A DNA stretch of 64,000 nucleotides from Posidonia oceanica (taxonomy: Eukaryota > Streptophyta > Magnoliopsida > Alismatales > Posidoniaceae), in the NCBI GenBank assembly GCA_037176725.1, contig JAZBRS010000035.1:51408001-51472000 (forward strand), read 5' to 3'. Below the pieces are notes generated by a model. The model saw nothing but the letters and a program-made list of their open reading frames with translations. It had not been told where the DNA came from and searched no databases. Position numbers and translations under genes: made by a program. This document shows positions 40,601 to 52,490 of the stretch, in pieces. How positions within the stretch are numbered: the first letter of the stretch is position 1; the number at the start of each line of letters is the position of its first letter.

Positions 40601-43600
40601 GATGCCAAGCCAGTGAAGCAAAAGCTGAGAAGATGGCGACCGTAGTGGCTGCTTATGATCAAAGAAGAGATCATGAAACAGCACAGAGTCAATTTCCTCA
40701 AGGTCGTCTTTTATCCTAAGTAGTTGGCAAACATTGTACCTGTGCCCAAGAAAGACGACCGCGTCCGGATCTGCATCGACTATAGGGACCTGAACAAGGC
40801 GAGTCCCAAGGATGACTTCCCATTGCCTCACATTGACGTCCTAGTCGACAATATAGCAAGCCACAAGATGCTCTCCTTCATGGATGGCTTTTCTGGATAT
40901 AATCAGATCAAAATGGCAGAAGAAGACATGGAATAGACTTCATTCATCACCCCTTGGGGAGTCTTCTGCTACCAAGTCATGCCGTCTGGGCTGAAGAATG
41001 CTGGCGCAACCTATCAGAGGGCCATGACTGCACTGTTCCACGACCTCATGCACCAAGAAGTGGAGGTCTATGTAGACGACATGATTGCTAAAACAATAGA
41101 GCCTGAAGATCATCTTGCCTGTCTGAAGAAGCTCTTTACCCGTCTACGAAAATACAAGCTGCGCCTGAACCCCAACAAGTGTGTATTCGAGGTGTCATCT
41201 AGCAAACTGCTGGGCTACATTGTTAGCCAAAGGAGGATTGAAGTGGACCCGATGAAGGCAAAAGCCATCGTGGATATGCCACCCCCTTGGACTGAAAAGG
41301 AGGTCAGAGGTCTGCTTGGGTGTTTACAATACATCAGTCGCTTCATTGCACAGCTTACGCCCATCTGTGAACCTATATTCAAGCTCCTGAAGAAGAATGT
41401 GCAGATTCATTGGAGCGAGGAGTGTCAGGCTGCATTTGCCAAGATCAAGCAGCTGTTCATTAAGCCTCCTGTCTTGGTTCCCCCCACTCCAGGGAGACCC
41501 TTACTTCTCTACCTTTCTACCACGCAGCATTCCATGGGTGCCATCTTGGGCCAACATGACAAATCTGGTAGAAAAGAGCGCGCCATCTACTACCTAAGCA
41601 AGAAGTTCAATGAATGCGAAGCCAGGTACAGTACAATAGAGAAGACCTGCCTGTCCCTCGTCTGGGCTGCACAGAAATTAATGCACTATATGATGGCATA
41701 CCCAGTTCAGCTCTTGTGCCAGCATGATCGTATCAAGTTCCTCTTTCAAAAACCGGCCATGGTAGGCAGATGTGTTAAGTGGCAGGTGCTACTGTCTCAG
41801 TACGACATCACCTTTGTCACGTAGAAATCTATGAAGGGCCAAGCTATGGCAGACCATCTTGCTGATCTCCCACTGCCTGAATATCAGCCACTCCAGACGC
41901 AGTTTCCAGATGAAGACATTTTGTTTGCAATGGAGGACTCTGAAGACAAAAGACCCTGAAGATCAGGAGCAATGGCAGCTATACTTTGATGGTGCTATAA
42001 ACAAAAAAGGCCGAGGTGTAGGCACAGTGCTGACAACACCTCAGGGACAGCTGATTTGCTTCTCCAGGAAGCTGACCTTCAAATGCACCAACAATGAAGT
42101 AGAGTACGAGGCATGCATCCTAGGACTGAATGTCGCCCTCGAGCATGAGGTGCAGAAGCTGCTGGTGCACGGCGATGCTATGCTGGTGATCTCTCAAGTC
42201 AATGGCGAGTGGAAAATGAAAGATCCAAAGCTATTGCCATATCATGAACACCTACTGAAGCTGATAGAACAATTTGCAAGCATCCGCTTCACATACATGA
42301 ACCGAGCGAGGAACGCATATGCTGATGCGTTAGCAACCCTAGCGTCCTAGCTCAGTATACCTGAAGACAGCACAGTGGATGTATCTGTTACTCGCATTGA
42401 GCAGCCTGCACACTGTATGAGCATTGAAGAGGCAGATCCAACAACAGAGGAGCAGCCTTGGTACAAAGACATAAAAGCTTTCTTGGAGTCTGACAGCTTT
42501 CCACCCGGTACCTTAGCAGTGGACCAGAGAACTCTGACGCGTCTGGCATCAAAGTATGTATTAGGGGCAGGACAGTTGTACAAAAGATCATACAATCAAA
42601 TGCTCTTGCACTGCCTGAACAAATCAGAGGCCGATGTGCTGATGCCTCAAGTGCATGCCGGGACCTGCGGCCCGCACATGAATGGCGTCCTCCTAGCCAA
42701 GAAGATAATGCTGCAAGGATACTACTGGCTGACTATGGAAGCTGACTGCTACCGATTCGTGCACAGATGCCATAACTGCCAAGTGCATGGCAACTTTATT
42801 CGAGCGCCCCCTCAAGAACTGCACAGCATGTCGTCGTCGTGGCCCTTCTCCACCTAGGGGATTGATGTCATTGGCGCCATCCACCCTCCAGCTTCTAATG
42901 ATCATCGTTACATTCTGGTAGCGATTGATTACTTCACCAAATGGGTGGAAGCGACCTCCTACAAAACGGTGACTGCCGTGGCTATAGAAAAGTTCATCAG
43001 AAACAATATCATAGCCCGGTACAGGGTCCCGCATGCAATTATATCTGACAATGGCACGAATTTCATTGCTAAGAGGATCGAAGACTATCTGCAGAGCTTC
43101 GGCATCAAACATCACAGATCCTTGCCTTACTGGCCACAGATGAATGGTGCAGTGGAGTCCGCCAACAAAAATCTGGTCAAAATCCTGAAGAAGATGGCGG
43201 AAACTCATAAGGACTGGCACCACAAGCTTCCTTATGCACTCTGGGCGTATAGGACATCTGTCCGCACTTCAACAGGCGCCACCCCATACTCTTTGGTGTA
43301 TGGCATGGAGGCGATGCTGCCCATCGAGGTAGAGATCCCCTCACTACGGATCCTACGCGAAGCTGAGTTGGATGAAGCAGAATGGGTCGAAGACTGCTGC
43401 GTCCAACTGAATCTGATTGATGAGCACAGGCTGCAAGCTATGCATAATGCTCACTGCTATCAAAAGAGAATGGCCAGATCTTACTTGAAGAAAGTTCAGC
43501 CAAGAGGATTCCAAATAGGGGACCTTGTTCTACGCGCCATTCACTTGCCTGACGGTCGAGGGAAATTCCGACCTAACTGGCGTGGCCCCTTTGTTGTCAA

Positions 43601-43700
43601 GCATGTCTTTTCAGGCGACGCTGTAACTCTTGAGGATATGGATCAGGTCGAGCAGTCTGAGCCCGTCAACCTCTGTTACCTCAAGAAGTACTATCAGTAG
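37625..43700 (+). pseudogene. pol: E2 pol: protease to integrase, with stops and a frameshift
   Basis: The protease region is open to 39106, with VDNG retained. Stops then occur at 39107, 39674, 39845, 40220, 40643, 40721, 40934 and 41822. A frame change near 41944 moves the archaeal-type RNase H and integrase into another frame, with further stops at 42348 and 42855. RT keeps YVDD (about 41068). The integrase core from about 42870 to the end is largely open. Many stops correspond to CAG or CTGG in E1 (CAG to TAG; CTGG to CTAG). The copy is non-functional. Confidence 0.92.
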
Positions 43701-45193
43701 CTGAAGGCGGCCCCGTTGCAGATACTCTTCTCCTACCTACACAATTACATTCTCACTCCTTACATTCTCATCTAACCTACATCTTCTATCTTGTCTCTTA
43801 CTTTTGTTCTTGAACATCCGCTTATGCTTCCTCTATCCTACTCATGCATCATCTCTCTTTTCAAATCATCCTCGTCATCCTCTCAAAACATGCATCATCT
43901 CTCTTTTCAAATCATCATCGTCATCCTCTCAAGACTTGCATCATCTTTTCTCAAATCATCATCGTCATCCTCCTAAATCACGCATTGCATCTTCTACCCG
44001 GTAATGAAAACTGGAAGTGCTTGCCTGCTCTAGAAAGAGTCCACCCTACCTCACCCGGCACTACTTAGATGCCTTAGCTTGTGAGGGAGCCACCATCGAT
44101 CAGGACAGGCGAACTGCCTAAAACTCGTAAGGACATACACCTCTGAGGGAGAAAAAATGCTAGGATGTGAGTTTGAAAAAAGTGAGAATAGACATCTAGG
44201 CTTGGGCACGTCCAAGGAACAGAAGACGAAGACAGAAGCCAGCCCTAAAGATAGGGGTGTGCAGTCTAACCTTGCTCCTTCTACCCATCACATAGCAGAC
44301 CCAAAGCCCACATCCATTACAACCCAAACACCCTTCTTTTACCTCCAAAATGGGGATAGCAAAAGCCTGTGAAAAAAGAAAAAAAAAAGCAAGCAAACAA
44401 AAACCAAAAAAAGAGAAGAGAAAAAACAAGCAAAAAGGAAAAAAAAAGGGGGGAAAAGAAAAGAAAAGGGTTAGACAAGGATCGACCCAAAAATACAGGT
44501 AATATCATCCCCCCGTACCTTACAAGAAACCCAAGGGTGTAAGCCTAAAAGGGTCTACCACCTCCCTCGAAAAGCAAACACTTACCATCTCCTAGCTAGG
44601 GGCAGAGAAAGACTGCATACCCATGAGGGAGAAATCAAAAAAAGAGAGCAGAAAGAATAGGTGTAGGTCCTGAGAGTTCGGCAAGTAGCCTGTCCTCACC
44701 ACACCACCACCTGTATACTGCCAACACCCGTTCCGGAGTGCCACCAGCAAGCTAAGAGTCCAAGTAGGGCCCAGTGAGTCAGGGACCACCTCCTTCCTCT
44801 GTAGCAGGCACCAAAGCACTCTGCATGCTGAGAGCACCCTAGCATACTAATCATTTCTTAAGCATACCAACCTGCATCACGCATACATGCATCTTCAATC
44901 ATCCTTTCCTTCTTATCAATCGTCCCGCTCTGCAACTCGCTTCGACTCTAAGACAGTACTCCTTGCCATGAATGCGTTGACGCTACTCGGGCTGCGCTGG
45001 TCCAGATCTCCTGCCAATCCTTGCCCCTATGTCCACAAGACTGCTGCAGATTCTCTTGCCTATGTGTGCTTAGCTGCTATGTTCTAATATTAACTGTTGA
45101 ATACATATTGAACTGCTTTATCAGCCTCGGATTCTGCTTTCTGTTAGAGATTATATGCCTGTGTGATCTAACTGTCTGCAACATTGATAACAG
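43701..45193 (+). other. E2 spacer between integrase and accessory pseudogene
   Basis: It matches the E1 spacer in order, with TCAAATCATC repeats (43858-43970), a short open stretch from 44157, an A/G-rich run (44370-44470), and a CTAAC branch word and ATAACAG acceptor at its end. No gene is supported. Confidence 0.55.
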
Positions 45194-45241
45194 GTACCTT
45201 CAAGCTCTGCAGCATCTGCCTGTACCCCTGCGACCTGCGCC

Positions 45242-46444
45242 ATGGGATATCCAACTCTTGAAACCCCAGTGCACTGTTCTGAAGCCCTGCGGGGCTGGAT
45301 TGGCAAGCTTACTCAGGAAGACTGCGAGATGCTACGCCTCTGGGGCATACCCACAAAACTGCTGAAGGCGGCTAATGTCAAAGTAAGCCATCATCATCTG
45401 TGCGCTGCCGCAAGATTCTAGAAGCCAGCGCACCATGTCTTCCGCTTCGGAAGGACTGAACTGACACCTACTCTAGAAGAGGTGCGCCGCATCTGTGGCT
45501 TCTCCCGGTTGATGGGACCGCCCATTTTCATGAGGCGCGACAAGTACATAGCGGTCCTCTGCAAGCTATCTGGGCTATCTACTGATCGGTGCCAGCAAAG
45601 ACTGATCTGCACCAGCGGCCCCATGCCCATGTTGCGCTTACACTACTTCGATGAAATCATAGACAAGCGTGCTGAATTCGGAGATGATCAGTGGCTTCGG
45701 GGATTTGTCACCCGATTTCTGGGAGAGCTGATCTTCACCCATGGCCGGATGACAGTCGCGATAGAAATCGCTGAAATCGCACTAGCTGTGGTGACTAGGC
45801 AGATCGTTCTGGCACCAGTCGTCTTGGCTGAAACATACTGCGGACTAGACCGCATCTTCCACCGCTGCCACCACTTCCACGGCTGCGGAGTGCTAGTACA
45901 GATCTGGCTGGCTGCGCACCTTGAACTGAATTTACTGCGCCCCTAGGGCCACATCAATGAAACATACTGCAACAGCGGCCACGCTAGGACAATCAAGAAG
46001 GTCCCCGAAGAATACAAGAAGTTATCTGAGCTGACGGACGACACCGTCACCTGGCGCATCATCCCGTCTACGGCCGAGCCTTTTACTATCTTCTTCGATA
46101 CCCACGATGCGCGACTCGTGGTGTTGCCTGGATTCACCGGAGGTGTGGAGTATCACCCCATCCGGGTCATGCAGCAGTTCGGCCTCCAGCAAGGCGCTTT
46201 CATAGACAGCACAGCCCCAAGACTCCTTCAAGCATATCCTTATGGGACAACATCTGCTACAACAAAGCTGGCTGATCTCATGCAGCATGGAGTGCGGTCT
46301 ACTGACCTGGCATCTGCACAAGGCTCGGGATGTACTCTCGAATATCTGATGGAGGTACAAGCTTTCTGGCCTATCAGTGAAATACCTCCTGGCGCTCCAC
46401 GGTTCCCTGACTCCCGGAGGGCAAAGAAAGCCCAGACCGACTAA
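45242..46444 (+). pseudogene. E2 accessory ORF (DUF7745-like), two in-frame stops
   Basis: The length equals that of the E1 accessory ORF and the frame is continuous apart from TAG at 45419, where E1 has TGG in FWKPAHH, and TAG at 45944, where E1 has a Gln codon. Conserved blocks include LRLWGIPTKLLKAA, LTPTLEEVRRICGF and the HCC-rich RCHHFHGCG. The lack of frameshifts over 1.2 kb in an old copy suggests it was long under coding constraint. A 105-bp segment covering its C-terminal codons is duplicated just downstream. Confidence 0.88.
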
Positions 46445-46590
46445 AGCATCCATGTAACTGTCTGCCTATTTTCTGCAATAATGAGATACCTCCTGGCACT
46501 CCTCAGTTTCCTGACTCCCGATGGGCAAAGAAAGCCTGGACCGACTAGAGCGTCCATGTAACTGCCAGTCTATCTTCTGTTGTAAACTTT
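46382..46590 (+). repeat. 105-bp tandem duplication over the end of the accessory ORF
   Basis: ATACCTCCTGGCGCTCC at 46382 recurs as ATACCTCCTGGCACTCC at about 46487, both continuing through GGGCAAAGAAAGCC and CATCCATGTAACTG-like sequence. E1 has one copy. Confidence 0.8.
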
Positions 46591-46800
46591 TGGCCTGTCA
46601 CAGGCATGTAATCAAGTTCAATCAATACAAAGGCGTTCTGAGCCACCTGTTTGCATTTCAAATCTGCTTCAAGTGCATGCATCATCATATCAATCATATC
46701 TGCAGGGCCCCTGGCCAGACTTGCTGCCAAACACTGCAGGAAAGTCCTCATCAGTCAACCCAACTGCTGACCCATGACATCTAAACAGGCAAGCTGCTGG
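46591..46800 (+). other. E2 3' untranslated start
   Basis: It corresponds to 22600-22850 of E1. No gene is seen. Confidence 0.45.
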
Positions 46801-47175
46801 GCACCGTCATCCGGATCTTCATCAATGGGCTGGCACCCCCAATTGCCCGGCGATAGGTCCGTCAACCTGTCATCCTGGGCTGGCACCCCCAACTGCCCGG
46901 CGATAGGTTCGTCAACCTGTCATCCTTGGCTGGCACCCCCAGCTGCCCAGCGATAGGTTCATCAACCTGTCATCATCTCTAGGCTGGTACCCCAAACTAC
47001 ACGTCTAGCAAATACAACAGTTTTGTCTTCACCCTCTGCTTTCGATGCCAAGGACACGTTGGTCAACCCCTAGTATCATCCTGATACCAGGGGCATCTTT
47101 TGATCGCCCCTTGGTATCACTCTTCCTCTCTTTCCCCCATGATATTCCTGGTGTCATGGGATGATTCGCCCTCGC
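46801..47175 (+). repeat. GGCTGGCACCCC repeats and hairpins in E2
   Basis: Three to four units of about 55 bp (GGGCTGGCACCCCCAA, GGCGATAGGTYCGTCAACCT) are the E2 version of the E1 108-bp unit, but not expanded. They are followed by a CCCCTAGTATCA/TGATACCAGGGG hairpin (about 47068-47094) and CCCATGATA/TGTCATGGG (47136-47160). Confidence 0.8.
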
Positions 47176-47765
47176 GAAACCCATTTCTTTGCCGGCCGAT
47201 AAGTCTGATATCTTATCATCTCTTTCCCTTTGCCGGCCGATAAGTCCGATATCTTATCATTCTATTCTTTTATTCATTTGCTGGCCGATAAGTCCGATAT
47301 CTTATCATCTCTTTCCCTTTGCTGGCCGATAAGTCTGATATCTTATCATTCCTTCATCCCCTCTTTGCTGACCGATAAGTCCGATATCTTATCATTCTAT
47401 TCTTTTATTCATTTGCCGACCGATAAGTCCGATATCTTATCATCTCTCTCCCTTTGCCGGCCGATAAGTCCGATATCTTATCATCCCTTCATCCCCTCTT
47501 TGCCGGCCGATAAGTCCGATATCTTATCATTCTATTCTTTTATTCACTTACCGGCCGATAAGTCCAATATCTTATCATCTCTTTCCCTTTTCCGGCTGAT
47601 AAGTCCGATATCTTATCATTCCTTCATCCCCTCTTTGCTGGCTGATAAGTCCAATATCTTATCATTCTATTCTTTTATTCATTTGCCGGCCGATAAGTCC
47701 GATATCTTATCACCCCTTTCCCTTTGCCGGCCGATAAGTCCGATATCTTATCAATCCTTTTCTTA
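47176..47765 (+). repeat. GATAAG-CTTATC hairpin array in E2
   Basis: About 14 units read GCCGGCCGATAAGTCCGATAT followed by CTTATCAT, spaced by alternating T/C-rich spacers of two lengths. GATAAG and CTTATC are complementary around a short loop. The array happens to be open in one frame, which gives a repetitive but surely non-genic peptide. Confidence 0.9.
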
Positions 47766-47911
47766 TCAAACTTTCAATCAATCAATCACTCCTTTTCTTA
47801 TCAATCTTTCAATCAATCAATCCCTCCTTTTCTTATCAATCTTTCAATCAATCAATCCCTCCTTTTCTTATCAATCAATCAATCAATCAAACCCTCTTTT
47901 TCTTATCAATC

Positions 47912-47947
<36 letters not shown>

Positions 47948-47965
47948 CTCAATCAATCAATCACT
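47766..47965 (+). repeat. CTTATCAATC/ATCA simple repeats
   Basis: Short units of TTTTCTTATCAATCTTTCAATCAATC pass into (AATC)n. This is low-complexity sequence. Confidence 0.9.
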
Positions 47966-48024
47966 ACTCTTTCCGGTTGATAAGACCGTAAACTATCATC
48001 TTGGGCTGGTGTCTTATCTAGCCC

Positions 48025-48515
48025 GCAGTTGTGTTATACGGCTGACATCCAGTAACTGTCCCTCGTAATTGCACTTTCCGGTTGATAGGGCCGTAAACTA
48101 TCATTCTCTGGCTGATGATCCAAAACTCATCCTTGGCTGATATCCAAAACTATCACTTGCAATTACGTTATACAGCTGATATCCAGTAACTATCCCTTGT
48201 AATTGCACTTTTCGGTTGATAGGACCGTAAACTATCGCTCCTGGTTGATAGGCCCGTAAACTATCGCTCCCGGTTGATAGGACCGTATACTATCACTTGC
48301 AATTGCATTATACAGCTGATAACCAGTAACTATCACTCATGGATTGTGCTTCTGGTTGATAGGACCGTAAACTATCGCTCCCGGTTGATAGGCCTGTAAA
48401 CTATCGCTTCCGGTTGATAGGTCCGTAAACTATCGCTTCCGGTTGATAGGACCGTAAACTATCCTGCACAATCATGTTTTACGGCTGATATCCAGTAACT
48501 ATCACTCACAACTGC
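48025..48515 (+). repeat. Nested cloverleaf-like hairpin array of E2 (3 modules)
   Basis: The outermost arms GCAGTTGTG (48025-48033) and CACAACTGC (48507-48515) are identical to those of E1. The module arms are 48064-48073 with 48158-48167; 48198-48207 with 48298-48307 (one G-T pair); 48338-48349 with 48466-48476 (one bulge). The enclosed hairpins are mostly GATAG/CTATC, with one GATG/CATC variant (about 48114-48131). Linkers again read TTATACGGCTG or TTATACAGCTG. E2 has three modules against five in E1. Confidence 0.82.
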
Positions 48516-49183
48516 TTCCGGTTGATAGGTCCGTAAACTATCAGTTCCAGTTGATAGGTCCGTAAACTATCAGTTCCAGTTGATAGATCCGTAAACTATT
48601 GCTTCCGGTTGATAGGACTGTAAACTATCTGGTCGATAAGCCCGACACCTTATCAGCCTCTTCGCGTGACTTTGTCCCAAGAAAGCAAAGTCCCGCATCC
48701 CCTTGCGATAGGAGAGTCGGCCTCTCTCCCCTCGCACCCTTTTTGCTAGTTTGCTCTCCGAGCGGGGACAAGCTGCACTTTTCTTCCTCACCTTGTCGCG
48801 CAAGTTTGGCCTGCCTGCCGAGTCTTTGCACCACATCGCGTTTCTTTTTAGCATTCTTCTTTTACATCACCTTTGCACTTTCCTTTCCTAGCACTGCATA
48901 CTAGTCCAGCATCAATATTTTCTGCTGCATCAGCATTCTTAGCAGTACTAACTTTTGCACTAACATTTGCATTGCATTTGCATAGGCATGCATTGCATAC
49001 ATTTCATCTCATCCATCAGCACCTGCACTTTGCAATGTGGCAACGAGCTACGACTTTCGGTGCATCCGCCGAATAAGTAACTCATGCCAATAGCAATCTT
49101 CTGCTTCCATCAGTCAGATGGGGTGTCATGTCAACCCTAAGCAACGGCCTCGCTTCGCTTGACCTTGCCCAAGGAGGGGCATC
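48516..49183 (+). other. E2 distal 3' region with polypurine tract
   Basis: Four GATAG-type hairpins and a GATAAG/CTTATC hairpin lead into sequence homologous to 25940-26485 of E1. The PPT is AAGGAGGGG (49171-49179). GATGGGGTGTC (49117-49127) is complementary to the LTR start (49188-49198), with one G-T pair. Confidence 0.7.
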
Positions 49184-52100
49184 TGTTGACACCCCATTTT
49201 GACAGGCTTAATCAATTGGAATCTCCTGGTGACCTCTGGATCCAAACCAGGGTCAAAACTACACATTCCTTTTCATCCTACCCTTCAAAACTAGCCTAAA
49301 CTTGACCTAGAATTGCATCCCTTTCCCAAGCCCAAAAACTATAGGGAAACCCCACCATTCCCAACTTAGCAAACCTACCCAAACACTTAGAAATTTTCAA
49401 ACCAAAACCACTCCCAAAAACCCTAGAAAACCTAGGTAAAACTACCCTTTCTCTACACCTCAAAACCCTTCCAAAACTTTCCCAAAACTAGACCAAAATC
49501 CTAGGTCCAACACTAGAGACCCTAGGCCACACACTCCCCAAATTTCACCTCTTGCCAAAACTTCTGACCCCTCCATTTACCCAAATTATCCTTTTCTCTC
49601 TCCTAGATTATTCTTTTCTCTCTCCTCTCTCTCTCCTGATTATCCTCCCTCTTTTCACCCCCTTCTCTCCCTTCTTCTTGCCTGGTTGTGGGCGCCCCTT
49701 GTGCATCTATCTCCTCTCAATCTTATTTTTATTTTTATCTTATTTTTAGCATTTTCTTTGACTTTCAAAAAATTATTTTCTTTCAACTCCTCTTTTTCCT
49801 CCTTACTCCTCCATTTCTCCCTTTTCTTCTTCCTTTCCCTTTTCTTTTCCTTCCTTCTACTAAAACCCTAAAAAATACTTAAAAACCTCTAAAACTCTAA
49901 AACAAAAGGAAGGCAAACCAAAACCCTAAAATAAATAATTAAAAACATAAACAAACCACTAAAAACCAAAAACCTAACTAAATCTAGCTAAAATGAAAAA
50001 CAAAGAATGCAACTTAAAAATGCAAAACAAACAAAAGGAAAATGCTGTAAAATCAAGGAAAAAAACCCAAATGTAATCAAAACAAGTAAAAGTATAATCC
50101 TATTAAAAAAACAATCAAGAAAACAAATCCTAAAAGAAAGGAAACACTTAAGAAATACTAAGGCTAGTAATTAAGGAAAAAACTTAACTTAACAATCCTA
50201 AAAACAAACAATTTGAAAACTGAATTTAAAAATAAAAACAAACAATCAAAAATCTGAAAACACCTAATTAAAAACTTAACAAGAAGACCTAACCTAAAAA
50301 ATATTAAAAGAAATTAACAAACAAAATCAAATCTAAAAGGAAACTTAAACAAAACCCTAAAAAGATTAAAATCTAAAATCTAAAACTCACCCTAATTAAT
50401 CTAAAAACAAACTTTAAAAAATCCTAATTGATATCCCAAGTGTTTAACAAGAAAAACATAATTAAAAAACAACTTAAAAGACTTAACAAACATTTAAACA
50501 AAATCAAAAACAAATCAAAACAAAGAAAACCCTAAAAACCCTAATCAAAACTAAATCTCTTTAAACTTGATTAACTAATCAAACACAATCATTAAAAAAC
50601 TTAATCAAAGTCCTAACTTAAAACACAATAATTCTAAAAACCTTTTCTATTTTGTTTATCTAATTTATTTTTCCTCTTTCCCTTCCTTCCTTTCTTCCTT
50701 TCTTTCTATTTTTCTTTCTTTTCTTTTCCTGGGCCCAGTCCGGCCCGTTCCTCTCCTTCCCTTCCTTCTTCCTTTCTTTTTTTCCTTTTTCTCCGCGTGC
50801 GGCCCGGCCCGCAGTCTTCCTTCTTCCTCTTCTTCCCTCCTTCTTCTTCTTCTTCCTCCACGATTCCTCCCGCCAGTCTCCCTCTCCCCTTCAAAAAAAT
50901 TTAAATTCTCTCTTCCCTCTCAATCCCATCAGCACCAGCTCATCCTCCTCCTCTCTCGCGTCTCAGCGGTTCTTCCGGGGGGCATTTACTGCCCATCTCC
51001 TCACCGGCCGCCTCTCCATCAGCTCCAGTGCTCCCGTCAGTGGAGATTTGAAATCCACCGCGCTTCACTCCTCCCAGCAGCTGATAAAACCCACAGCTTC
51101 CTCCTCCTTCAACGCCTTTTTCATCATCCCAGAGAGAGTGAGAGAATTCCGAACTCAGAAGCCACCCAAATCCCCAGTTTCTTCCGCTGCAGAACGGCCT
51201 TCATCCCCCTCTTCCTTTTCGTCCACACAGAGCCCCTAACTCCCAGTAGAATCCCAGCAATTTCGTCCCTAATCTCACCCAAACAACCACCTTTCCGGCC
51301 ATCCATTCAGCACCCAAAACCACCCCAAATTCATCCCCCAGTTCACCCTGAACCAAGCCAGAACCCAACCTCCATCTTCCCAAAATTTCCGTCCCCTTAG
51401 CTCACTGAATCCCTCCAAATTCCACCCAAGACCTCGCCACCATACTACCTTCCAACCCCCTAAACCACTAGCCTCCACTCTCTCCACAGCCGGAGAACTT
51501 CACAGCAAACACCTGCGGCCACTTCCACCAAAAATCAGCCCAGCAACCGAACTACCTCTCCAGCCACTACCCGGCCATTCCCAACATCCAAACACACTCA
51601 ATGACCAACCAGCAAGTCGCCGATACCCTCCAATTGCTCCGAAGGGTAGCAGACACCCGTACCCACCTCAGGCAACCTGCGGAGCACCCACTAGAGCCGA
51701 ATCTCGCGCTGATCGCCGAAGCTTCGCTCCGAGCATCCAAGAAGCACCGGAGTGCACCACTGAGTCGATCCCAGCAATCCCAAGCCGCCGCCAACCTCGC
51801 CGGCGACTAGCTCCACAGCACCCGGTCCAACCTCGCCGACACGCGGTGAAAGCACTAACGTCGGGGGGGCGTTTCGGCCAGCGAAAGAGGTACCTCCCTC
51901 TCTCCCTAGCTTAGTTTATTCCTCGGTGTGCTTTTCTGCCCAATAGTTTGAGGTTTTACCCCCTCCTGCTCCGAGTCGTCGTCGCCGCTCCATCGTCTTC
52001 TCCGGCGAGCCCCAGCGTCTATCCCGCCACGCTAGTGAGTAGAACGACGCTCCGTCGATCCCCCGAGGTCCACACGGCCAGCAGCAACTCTCCGGTGGCT

Positions 52101-52490
52101 CCAGAATGCCACAGCATCGCGTCGTCCGTCAGTCCCACTCTCCTCTAGTTCACAGTGCTCCGTCGTCTTCTTCAGCCATCTCCGGGCACTGTCATAGCTC
52201 CTCGACGCCACTCCAAACTCCGTCGAGCTCCGGTGAAGCTCCCCAACCGATCGGCACACCCCCAGCACCCCTCCTCCGCTCACGACGGCCACTGGTAGCA
52301 CTGTGCTACAGTGGTCGTCGTTCTGTGGATCACTGTAGCTTTATTTCCTGTTAGTTAGCTATTTTGCCACTAAATTGCATTTTCGGTCCTTGTTTTTACT
52401 TTATTGCATTCTGGTCCTGCCTCTGTTTAAAACTCATTTAATTCCACATTTAAATCATATGAAATTGCATGAAAAATCTAAAAAACTAAC
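49184..52490 (+). repeat. E2 3' LTR, first part, interrupted by E3
   Basis: It starts TGTTGACACCCCATTTTG. From 50297 on it aligns with 1-2183 of the 5' LTR. A TATA-like GATAAAACC lies near 51083 and the donor-like GAG|GTACCT at 51890. It breaks after CTAAAAAACTAAC, where the 5' LTR continues TAATTACATG (2184), so E3 inserted here. Confidence 0.93.

Larger units (their letters stand above)
1..52490 (+). mobile_element. E2: old outer Tat/Ogre-type LTR retrotransposon, decayed and twice interrupted
   Basis: This is the host element of the nest. Its 5' LTR is split by E1 (1-3820 and 32483-33431), its internal region runs 33432-49183, and its 3' LTR starts at 49184 and is broken by E3 after 52490. 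Window base 1 aligns with base 50297 of the 3' LTR, so about 1113 bp of the 5' LTR lies to the left of the window. The internal region carries recognisable gag, protease, RT, two RNase H domains, integrase and an accessory ORF, all with in-frame stops and at least one frameshift. The two LTRs differ at scattered sites and short indels, unlike those of E1, so E2 is clearly older. It is not autonomous in its present state. Confidence 0.93.

Noticed and set aside
47230..47991. 253-codon repetitive frame
   Set aside because: It simply reads through the GATAAG array, whose spacers happen to keep frame. E1 lacks it.
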